Under the pieces are notes generated by a model. The model was not told the origin of the DNA. It did not search any database and saw only the letters and a program-made list of their open reading frames with translations. Both the position numbers and the translations under genes were made by a program. From the NCBI GenBank assembly GCA_907165135.1, contig OU015568.1:7014501-7078500 (forward strand): DNA of 64,000 nucleotides. Reading direction: 5' to 3'. The stretch is from Oikopleura dioica. Lineage: Eukaryota > Chordata > Appendicularia > Copelata > Oikopleuridae. This document shows, in pieces, positions 55,405 through 64,000 of this stretch. Within the stretch, counting starts at the first letter, position 1. Every line of letters begins with the position of its first letter.

Positions 55405-56029
55405 TTACTTGAGGTGGTTGAAAATATGGTGGGCGACGCAGTGGTCTCGGTGGCCGAGGAAATCGAATTGCTCCTAAAAATAGGTTGGAGGAGAGTTAGC
55501 ATTGATTAGCTACCTGTTGGCAGGTTTCCTCGGTCATGTTTCGCGACTCAACTCGATCAGTGCAGGCCTGGAGCTCAGCGAGAAGAGCTAAAAATGAGAT
55601 GTTAAGAGTGCTGGCAAACATGGATTTTAATATTTACCCTTGGATTCGGCGTCTCGAGAGCACTGTTCTCGGATGGTATCGATGGGGTCGACGAGTTCTT
55701 CTTCGTCTTCCTCGTCGTCGTCATCATCAGCGACAATGTCGGGGACTAAGAAAGTGATCTTATATAAGTTTCTTTATGAAAGTCAAGGAAGAACGTCTCC
55801 GAGACGAGATATTTAAGGCACTGATTGGAAAAAGCATTAACGCCAAGAGTTATAATAAGATCCCCCAGATGTGTGACTTTCATTTTCCGTGAGCTTAAAA
55901 TAATCTATCTTTGCTAAAATTTTCTCCTCCCAAAATAAAACATCGCGTGATTCTGAGTTTCTTACCGACAACCTTCTCCTCGATTTCTTCCTTGGGAGCG
56001 AAGGTTTGCTTTTCCTCGACCTTGTTCAT
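55405..56029 (-). CDS. UQCRH: Cytochrome bc1 complex hinge protein (subunit 6)
   Basis: Four exons (56029-55966, 55745-55638, 55587-55514, 55473-55405) give 104 residues. A very acidic segment (DDDDDEEDEEELVDP) is followed by TIREQCSRDAESK, CTDRVESRNMTEETC and FDFLGHRDHCVAHHIFNHLK. The paired CX...CX cysteines form the two disulfides of the hinge protein. It assists cytochrome c1-cytochrome c docking in complex III. Confidence 0.95.
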
Positions 56030-56384
56030 TCTAAATCATCCCCGATTTTTAAACCTTTCAAAACAAAGTTTTTACAAACTAAATTTTACACGAGAATATA
56101 TGAACGAAAATGTGCAGGATGTCTTCAGTAGCAAGCTCACGCAGCAATTGTTGTTATTTATCTAAAAAGAAGGATTAGATTGATATCTAGAAACATGGGA
56201 TGATTCTCAGATGATTGCGATATCACTCAGATCTTCTCAGTATATTGCCATCAAGTATCACCTCAAAAGAAGCATAATTTTTCTACAAAATGCGACTTCT
56301 GAGGACTCGAATTCAGGTTTCGCTTCACTGATTCATCACTGTGATCAGAATTATCAACAATCTCTTCTTTTCTTTCTTACCTTT

Positions 56385-57400
56385 CTATTTCTCCGCTGTT
56401 GTGATGCCGTAGTGCTGGAGCAGCTGTTGAAAAATGTCGACATCGTCAAGAAACTCGATTCTTTCAATGTTTTCTCGATTTTCGAGGGCAAGATAGATTT
56501 CGTACATGTCCTTACAATCTACATGTCTGAAGCCAACTCTTTCAAATCGCTGGATCTGTGTTGCTTTCGACAAACAAGCGTCGATTCCGTCCAAGCCACA
56601 TCCTCTTTGGACCAAGTTCTCAAGCATCACTGTTCCGAATCGATCATTTAAATTCAGCTAGAGACCGTTTTAGATTCATTTTGAAAACGGAAGGCTCCAC
56701 ACCTGTTCATAAGAAATGACCTTCAAGTTTTCGAAATCGTCCGCTGCAGCTTTGAGGAAACGCCCAGACGTTTCCGTCGGCATATAAACTAGCACACATT
56801 CGAATATGAGACAGACGTCTGTCTGGTCGTCGATTTGGTACTCTTCCTTGATTTCTTCAATCAATTTCGCACTTTCTTCCGAACGCTTCATGTCGAGGAC
56901 TCGTATTTGATAGGCGTCCGAGGCGAGTTTACTGTCAGTTATCTTCAGATTTTGCAACGAACTGACAAGTGATTTAGCAGCTGGCATTCTTAGTCGTCGA
57001 ATTCGCTGGCGAACGACCGCTTCCATGTCCAGATCAAACCACAGATCCTCTCCATCCTTGAATAGCCCTTCGCTCTTGGCCCACCAAAAGGTCGTATCAA
57101 AACCAGCGCCGCAATTGATCACAACTTTTCTTCTTGACGCATTTTTCTCGTAAAAGCGACGCAATTCCTGACGCGTTCCTTGAACACGTGCCCATGTTCC
57201 ACGCGCAATTTCTGGGCTCTTCCTTTCTGTATCTGTTCCTCGAGAGAGAAGCTTCAGAAGTGCGTCATCTTCGTAGTAGCCATGTTTGACTGAAGGAACA
57301 ACGCGTCAGAACAGTTTTTTCCAGGATCTCTTTTTGAACCTGCGTAAATTTTGCACGAAATGGCGTCCACAGCCGTCGCCTGAATGGCTTCCTCGCTCAT
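56385..57400 (-). CDS. LCMT1: Leucine carboxyl methyltransferase 1 (PP2A methylase)
   Basis: Three exons (57400-57340, 57289-56703, 56657-56385) give 306 residues. Family blocks: EEAIQATAVDAISCKIYAV, KSPEIARGTWARVQG, VINCGAGFDTTFWWAKSEG (SAM site), CLIFECVLVYMPTETSGRFL, ISYEQLNLNDRFGTVMLENL and EFLDDVDIFQQLLQHYGI. It methylates the C-terminal Leu of PP2A catalytic subunits, controlling holoenzyme assembly. Confidence 0.95.
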
Positions 57401-57522
57401 TCGATGATTCCGAGTTTCGATTTCTGAAGAAAATCAACGATTAGACGACGAGTAAGGGGGTGAGTGAAGAGTGAAGTGGCAATGTGAAGCTGTGAGCGTG
57501 ACAATAATAGGGGGTGTGATGT

Positions 57523-59097
57523 TCAGGGCAGTTTTAAGTTCAGATTCTTGAGCGATAGATCGTCGGCGTTTGCTTCTGGCTCTTTGATTTGGATATTTTC
57601 GAGGCTGTGATGCATGTTTTCGAGGTTCTTTTTCTGCTGCGCGGCGCAGAGAATCTAAAAAGGGGTTCAAAAGAAGGAGCAAGGCTGAGAATCTACCATT
57701 TCAAGACTGGCGATAGTCTCGTTGTTCTTGATGCGCTTTGGGATCTTGTCGACCATGGCGATGGGAATACGGCCCTGTTTGTCTTCTCGCGTCGGGTCGG
57801 CTCCGTGGTTCAGCAAGATCCTCACTAAAAATAGCGATTGCTCTTGAACCGCACGGTGCAGAGGAGTCAGCCCAAATCGAAAAGTCTAAAAATAAAAAAA
57901 TAACATCAATTTTCCAAAAATAACGCAACAATAATAGAATAAACAAGATAACACTTTTTGACTTACTAAATTAGGATTGGCGCCTTTCTCAAGCAAAAGC
58001 TCTGTGTAGTAATTTCGTTCGGAAGTTCTTGCGCACTGCATGGCTATTTCAAGGAGGGAGAAGCCCCTGTCGTTGACGAAATTGGGGTCGCCAGTTTCCA
58101 AATATCTGTAATCGGATTAATCCTGCTTCGTAGAATGACCTTTACCTGTCGAGCATGAGCGGGTTATTTTTGACGATCGCCATGCCCGGATTTTCAAAAC
58201 TATCGTCATTTCGACTTTCCCCGAGTTCTTTCTCTATTCGAACTTCTTTCCTCAAATCCGCAATCATCCTGTTCACCGCTCCTTTCATCGCTGCTTCTTC
58301 CCACGCTGCTGCAGCCGGGTTAAAAGGCCTCGCAGTTCGGTTGAATCTATTTCCTTTCAGTGCCTTGACGATCTTTTCCGCCGTTTTCTTTACTTCCGCG
58401 CTCTTCGATTCCTTGTACATTCTCATCGCAATATCCACCGGCTTCAGTCCGTGCTTGTCTTTGGTCACCATGCTCGCGCCGGAGGCAAGAAGAGAGGTAA
58501 CCGTGGCGAGTTGAAGACTTCGCACAGCGCGGTGGAGAGCTGTTTCCCGTTCTTTTCCGTTCTTTGTGTTCAGAGTCTTCGGCCGCTTTTTCAAAAGATA
58601 TTCGACGACTTCTTGGCGGTTCGAACTGACGGCAAGATAGAGCAACGAGCATTGCTGGTACTTGCCAAGACGAGCGACGTAGTCAACTTCTGAAATGATG
58701 ATTTAAGATAATTCTAAGAAGAAAAAACCCGAGTACCTTTTGGATTTTCTTCGAAATGAGCTTCTATTTCTCCGATTTCTCCTTTTTGAATCAATTTCGG
58801 AAGACTCTGCTGCTCCTCGATGATTTCGTCGACGGTGATTTTCTCCGCGTTTGGAAGCTTCTCGAAGACCTTCAGCATCATCGGTTGGTTAACAGGATCA
58901 ACTACACAGGAGAAGCCCTTTAATTTTCTTTACACTTTCCAAAATCTGGCGGAAAGCCGGGAAACTGCTTCTTTACCTGAAAAAACTTCGCCTTCAAATC
59001 GGAAAAAATGAACTTCCGCTTCGTCTTTTCGGTCGAATTTCAAAAACTTCATGTTCATTTGTCCACACTGGGCAATGAAGATTCTGTCGTTCGGCAT
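57523..59097 (-). CDS. Ankyrin-repeat protein
   Basis: About seven exons from ATG 59097 to TGA 57523. Ankyrin units are visible: SLLYLAVSSNRQEVVEYLL, TALHRAVRSLQLATVTSLLA, SLLEIAMQCARTSERNYYTE, FGLTPLHRAVQEQSLFLVRI followed by LLNHGADPT. Between the second and third there is a long helical, basic spacer (KKTAEKIVKALKGNRF, EEAAMKGAVNRMIADL). The N-terminal region (FIAQCGQMNMKFLKFDRK, VHFFRFEGEV) is unrelated to ankyrins and unrecognised. Probably a cytoplasmic scaffold. Intron borders at 57655-57696 are clear; others are approximate. Confidence 0.72.
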
Positions 59098-59393
59098 CTT
59101 CTTTTGTCTATTCTGATTTCTCTTTCCCTTCTTTTTTGGTTATTTTTTGACCCTGAGAAGAAAGCGGAGCGCTGATTGGCTGGAGCGCCTACGAAGCTAA
59201 AGCCGCTCAGATTTTTGTCATTTCTAGAATTTTTGACTCGAAATCAGACTTGCAGAGAAAGTCGATTTGTAGACCACGTTTTATTTTCTGATTGGATACA
59301 TTTTATTGAACAATATCATACTAGCGAATCAGCAGTTTTAGGCTAAAACTTTTAGCAACAGTTGGAAAGAAAGGTTGAAAGTCAGACTCATGC

Positions 59394-60595
59394 TTAATGT
59401 TCAGTGGAATCACTGACAAACTCGAAGACTCTCTTCGCTGTTATGTTGTCCAAATCCGGCAGCGTCGTTTTCATAACGATTCTCCCCTGCTCATCGAAGT
59501 AAAGCCAAGTTAGGAGAGGTCCATTCCTTCCTCCCTCGGCGACGATGGAAATTTGGTCGCCTTCGTCTCTTGCCCTGGCTATGCATTTTGTGTCTTCGTG
59601 ATTGATGAAGGAGATCTTTGTGCCGTCCAGATTGAAGGGGAACTCGTGGTAGTAGCTTGCCAGTTTCATTTGGAACGCCTGGACGAACTTTCTAGAGCAA
59701 GATTTTAGAATTGGAATCAAGGAGGATTACCCGGCTCCGTACACAGTGTAGAAAACCTGAGTCAGTGTCTGAATTCGTTCTTTCAGGCCCTGACTCAGGT
59801 TTTCTTCACAGGATACGGAGCCCAATATGAATAAACATACCCAGGTTCATTTTCGAAAAAAATCATCGTCGGCGGGAAGAACTTTGCAAGTTTCTGGTAA
59901 ACGATGTTAGCCCCTTCTTTTTCCAAGTAAGCCTCCATGTTAACCAGCTTTACTTGCTTCCATGTTCCGATCATTTTTCGAACGATCGAGTTTTTCAACT
60001 CGAACTCGTCAAAATCCTCATCGTCTGTTATTTCCACTTCGCCTGACCCCTCCTCATCGTAGTAATAGTCGACGTTTATGTTAATATCGCTGCGCAAATA
60101 GGCCTCCTTTGATTCCAGCTCGGCGACTCGTGATTCAAGCATTTTTATTTGCTCTTCTATCTTAGGATTTCCTACAAGTCCAGAATTAGAAAATCAAATT
60201 CAGCTATTTTTCACTGCTTACTGTTCGTTACGAGAATGACCATCGTTATGAGCACCATCAGAGCTAGTACTTTCAGAAGCTTTTTAATCGTCCCACGAGT
60301 CTGAAAATATATATATAAGAAATCACTCATCCATGATGGCAAATTGGAGATCTTGGGTAAAGAAGCAAGGATGAAGAGATTTTATTTTAACGTTTTCTTC
60401 AAGGGAGTCTTCATTTTAACGGATATTAAGACCGTCTTGATGAATGTTAAATCCGTTAAAATAGGGATATCCTTGTTAATTTCAATCTACCTTTGAATGA
60501 TTCCCAGAATCGATCTTCTCCTTCACCATTTCCGGGTCTTTTGCGAGAACAGGAACCAAAGGATCAGCGCAATCTCTCTCGTTAGTAGAATTCAT
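59394..60595 (-). CDS. Type II membrane protein with coiled coil and fatty-acid-binding-protein-like domain
   Basis: Four exons (60595-60491, 60300-60222, 60171-59841, 59691-59394) give 270 residues. A short cytosolic part is followed by a basic TRGTIKKLLK, one hydrophobic helix (VLALMVLITMVILVTN) and a helical KIEEQIKMLESRVAELESK. An acidic linker (YYYDEEGSGEVEITDDEDFD) leads to a FABP/calycin fold: IGTWKQVKLVNMEAYLEKEG, then strands FPFNLDGTKISF, DQISIV, LLTWLYFDEQGRIVMKTT and a final RVFEFV. Ordinary FABPs are free cytosolic 130-residue proteins, so the anchored form is unusual. Lipid binding is inferred. Intron 3 contains foldback copy F. Confidence 0.7.
59733..59822. repeat. TGAGTCA foldback element, copy F (smallest)
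   Basis: About 90 bp in an intron of the FABP-like gene. The left arm has GGCTCCGTACACAGTGTAG and GAAAACCTGAGTCAG; the right arm has GGCCCTGACTCAGGTTTTC and CACAGGATACGGAGCC. The loop is only about 20 nt. Confidence 0.85.
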
Positions 60596-61056
60596 TTTTA
60601 CTTGTTTCTGGATAGTGAAACTCCTTTGTCTATAATTGTTTCTGCGCACGCTGAGCCCGTTTTTTATATTAGTAAAAAAGAGGCAGTAGTAGTAGAGTCC
60701 GTCGAGTGTGAAGCCAGTATAATTGGCTCGCCGCCGTTATGAGAGACTGGACATTTGCTCGCTTATTAAAATAAAATTTTTATGCCGCGGAGACCTGATA
60801 GGATTGCAAACAGAGCCAAATAGGGCCACTCATTTCCGCAGCAGAGTAAAAAGAAATGAGATGGTAACTAGACAACAACCGCACTAATAATCATTTTACG
60901 CACTGAGCAACTTCTCCTTCACAACAACCGCTGAACTCAAACAGCAAACAAAAACGACAACGTAGATGTAGAAAAAAGCTCGTCAAGCTGGTTGTATATT
61001 TGTGTGTTTAGTTTGTTACAGTGTAGACTCTTATACTTTGCACAGAAGGTTCCTTC

Positions 61057-62311
61057 TTAGTTCTGTGGCTTGCCGGCGATAAGTAGCCAGTGGTTATTCC
61101 ATTTTTCATGTTTCTGGTTTCTGTGCCATTGTTTAATTGTTGCTGCATTGACTTCCTTTTCCACTCCAAATGGCGTGCGCACGATTTTTTCTGCCGCACA
61201 AAGGGCCTAAAATATCATCAGAAGGCGAAGAACTGTGAGTGACTGTACCTGACCGGTAAGACAATGCTTGATAATGAGTGACGTTCCATGGGGTACTGGA
61301 GTGTCTTCATGCTCGAGTCGTAGACTGGGATCGAATGATTCTATTACCCAGAGATTTTTAGATGACTGCTCCGTGGAGAGGAACACAATCTGACTGGCTG
61401 AGCTTCTGCTTGATGCCACAATACGGATATGTTCTGAAATAAAGGCATGAATTGAGCTATCTTAGACCCAACGGGTTAAAAACTAACCTGAATTAAGACA
61501 ATGTTTCGGTGAGATGACGGACTCGATTCGGAAGCGTTGACCATATCGTAGAGGTTTACCGTTCAAAGATTCATCTTGAGGTCGAATGACGAACGTATTC
61601 CTGGAAAAAAGGGATGAGTCTCTAGAACACCCGCTGTGCATTTTGTTTACCTGGCTACTGGCGTCAACTTATCGCTGGCGGAGAGGGTTCCGTATTCTTT
61701 ATCCTCTGCATACACTGATAAGACTTTTTCTTGGTTCGGGGCAGCGCCTGTGTTCATAATCATTACTGTGTCTCCGAAGTGGATATGTCCGTCTTTGCTC
61801 TCGCTCAGCGCTACTGGCGCTTGATAAACGTCCGCCAGTTTCGCTCGTGTCTGGATGAGAAGCTGGCCGTTAGCTTTTCTCTCCAAAAAATCTGAATAAA
61901 AGCATTGGCAAAAAAGAAGAAGCTAATAACTTAATAACTCAATCTCTGCCTTCATTCGAAATTGTCCACTCTAGGTGAGAGACTGTTTTTTCCTGTTTTT
62001 GAACTTTCATTTAAAATCTGTACTTAGGGCTGACGAAGGTCCACTGAGACCGAAACGCGTCCCAAAAATAAATTTCAATCATCATTCATGAGAGGTCAAC
62101 ACCGACAATCTAATAACTTAAGTCAAAATTATGAGCATTATTCTGAATTTTTTATTCATCAATTTCGCTCTTTTCTAAAATTAAACCCTTGAAACTTACC
62201 GTTGAGCAGGTCTTCTTCGAGGCAAATGTCTTCATTCCAATTGCCGACTCGAACTTGTGGGTTGTAGGTTCTACAGCCCGGTTCGGGCGCCCCAGATGCC
62301 AATCCACTCAT
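61057..62311 (-). CDS. CFAP161: Cilia- and flagella-associated protein 161
   Basis: Five exons (62311-62200, 61891-61651, 61600-61488, 61433-61249, 61206-61057) give 266 residues. Matching blocks in order: VRVGNWNEDICLEEDLL, DFLERKANGQLLIQ, ESKDGHIHFGDTVMI, RNTFVIRP, PLRYGQRF, FDPSLRLEHEDTPVPHGTSL, LIIKHCLTGQ and NHWLLIAGKP. CFAP161 is a microtubule inner protein of motile axonemes, consistent with a ciliated animal. Confidence 0.94.
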
Positions 62312-62494
62312 ATTCAATCGACTAGACGAAAAATTAAAACTGACGATTTTTTCAAAATCATCCCTGACAACAGCCCATGTTCTAGAAAAACTGAATTTTC
62401 GATCACGTGATTTTCAAAAACAACCTACTAAATCACCCTCTAAAATCGCTAAAAAACGCGGTTTCCGGTTGATTTTCTTGTTTTTTCTTTGTAT

Positions 62495-63965
62495 TTATTG
62501 ATCAGGAAGATCTGTACAGTTAGAACCAAGTGCTTGTCTTAAATCTCGCAAGTTGGTAACTCCGATCAAATGAGAAACGACCCCGCCGACGACGAAAATG
62601 TGGAAAATGTTGTGAGAGCATCCTGAAAGAATATCGTTAGACCGAGGTGACCCGTGGAAGAATGTGATTTCAAAGCTAAACTCGTGAGTTTCTTTACCAA
62701 AAAGATCGAATTTTCCGGGGAAATCCGCTTCCGGCTTTTGAGTTGCGTACAGATATGTTCCGAACAAGTATGAGGCCGCCATGATCACGATCCATTTCAG
62801 CTGACATTCCTCCCAGGCGTTTACTACACCAACTCTGAAAGTCGAAATTTGGAAAGTTTCTTCTTCTGGAACATATGTTTACCTGGCACAAGCGTGGAAG
62901 ATCGGAATCATGCTAGACATGGCCAGAGCAATAAAAAGACATGCGCGCACAACGCGGTATTCTGGTGTACTGAATCGTTGCCACTGGGTAAAGACCATCG
63001 TGAATAGTCCAAGGACGGAGAGGCACGAAATGTAGCTGAGCTGGGACTGAGGCATGCAGTAGAAGTTGTAGTAGATCCAGGGAATGAAGCTACCTGAAAA
63101 CTGCTTACATAACTGGCCGTCTTTGACAGATTTACCCATAATGAGAAGAGTGATTCCACAAAAATCGAGCCTTCCAAAAATCGACGAAATCTTCCTTGAA
63201 TGAGCAAGAAAAGTATGAAACAATGCCGAAAGAAATAAACATAACCAGGCGAAGAAAACTGTCGATGAAATGAAAAAAGTATTCAAAATATATATTTTCG
63301 TCATTTTCTCTTGCATTTCAGACCTGACCAAAAAGTCCGATAATCTGTTTTTCTTCGATTTGATTCACGAAGTTTTCTGAAGACAAGGAAGAGTGCGTCA
63401 CGATGAAAACAGCGAAGAAGACCGAGGGCAAGAAGTGCGTCTGAAAATCAGCTTTATTTAACCCAACAGCTCATTTTCTTACCCAAATGTTGATCGTTTC
63501 GTTATGCCATCGGAAACACGAAAGCAAGGAATATTTGAAAGAATGCATCGGCGCTCGGTACCATTTTTGAATGAATTCGTTGTCTTTTTGCCACTCTTCG
63601 AGCTCATCATATTTCACTGGAGAAGAATGAGGAAGGACGTAGCACGGAATTAAAACTTACGTAAACGTAGCCAATCTGTTGGTGCTTCCTCTCGGCTGAA
63701 AAGAGTTAGAATTTCCAGCAGTTAATGCTGTAAGTTCATCTGATTATCCACTAAGGGAAAAAATATCTACGGAAGATCTTACATGTCTATATTTGAGGAT
63801 TCCTCCTGCTCAGCTGACCCAGTCGATTCTTCTATTTCCGGTGAACCATCTCAAGTTGGTTGAATATTTGTCAAAAACTAAAGGTTAATCGGCTTAAAAT
63901 GAATATGCGACCATAATATTCAACCAAACTTCTTCCATCGACGGTGGGCTCCGTTCGCGCAACAT
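62495..63965 (-). CDS. PAQR family receptor (adiponectin-receptor-like)
   Basis: Multi-exon gene running from the stop at 62495 to near the window edge. Conserved PAQR elements: YRAPMHSFKYSLLSCFRWHNETINIW, the first zinc motif LSALFHTFLAHS, GRLDFCGITLLIMG (Asp), seven hydrophobic segments and the late histidine pair in CSHNIFHIFVVGG, with FPGKFDLFG before it. The family are seven-helix proteins with a cytosolic N terminus and a zinc-dependent hydrolase-like site (ceramidase in ADIPORs). The N-terminal exon near 63790-63965 is acidic/Ser-rich (EESTGSAEQEESSN); the start codon is not resolved. Confidence 0.82.
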
Positions 63966-64000
63966 CGATAGAGGAAACTAGCCGAGTTACATAACAAATA

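Overview
The window looks like nuclear DNA of the larvacean tunicate Oikopleura dioica or a very close relative. The evidence is the gene density (about 40 genes in 64 kb on both strands), introns mostly of 36-50 nt, a noticeable share of non-GT introns (GA-AG, GC-AG), head-to-tail genes separated by 38-100 nt with an acceptor-like TTTCAG just before the ATG (typical of spliced-leader operons), and animal-type histone genes with 3' stem-loops. The species name is inference; the eukaryotic, compact, metazoan character is seen directly. Exon joins were worked out by hand. Where I give a protein length, the exon lengths sum to a multiple of three.

Layout. 1-305 (-): 5' end of a DHX9-type RNA helicase, divergent from a TMBIM4/Lifeguard-4 gene (502-2523) whose first intron is almost entirely a hAT-like element holding a nested piggyBac-like element. 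2.7-8.9 kb (+): a probable operon of an MFSD4-like transporter, SDHAF3 and an N4BP2-like CUE/kinase/Smr protein. 9.5-12.7 kb (-): a tandem-BTB BACK-Kelch gene. 13.5-14.6 kb (-): an acidic orphan. 15.9-20.75 kb: the core histone cluster H3(-)/H4(+), H1(+), H2A(-)/H2B(+) with divergent promoters. 21.4-26.9 kb: SURF4 (+), NCS-1 (-), a 2-O-sulfotransferase (+). 27.0-38.2 kb (all -): a 3CxxC/RTP-like protein, a GH29 alpha-L-fucosidase, an orphan, an AADAC-like pseudo-hydrolase with an antisense small-ORF gene inside an intron, ZNHIT1 and Maelstrom. 38.7-44.2 kb (-): a C2H2 zinc-finger gene, a NIP45/Rad60-like gene and two small orphans. 46.8-49.9 kb (-): a GTPBP6/HflX gene broken by a 1.86 kb hAT-like element. 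50.1-64 kb (all -): ECI1, an F-box/WD protein, PDCD2L, ETFB, UQCRH, LCMT1, an ankyrin protein, a membrane-anchored FABP-like protein, CFAP161 and a PAQR receptor.

Themes. Several genes serve mitochondrial respiration and fatty-acid oxidation (SDHAF3, ETFB, UQCRH, ECI1, GTPBP6), but they are not obviously one pathway cluster. The most interesting layer is mobile DNA: two hAT-like insertions with perfect 8-bp target duplications (one sits on a splice donor, one splits an exon), and a six-copy foldback family whose arms carry an AP-1-like TGAGTCA palindrome, found mostly in introns. I saw no CRISPR, prophage, tRNA or rRNA.
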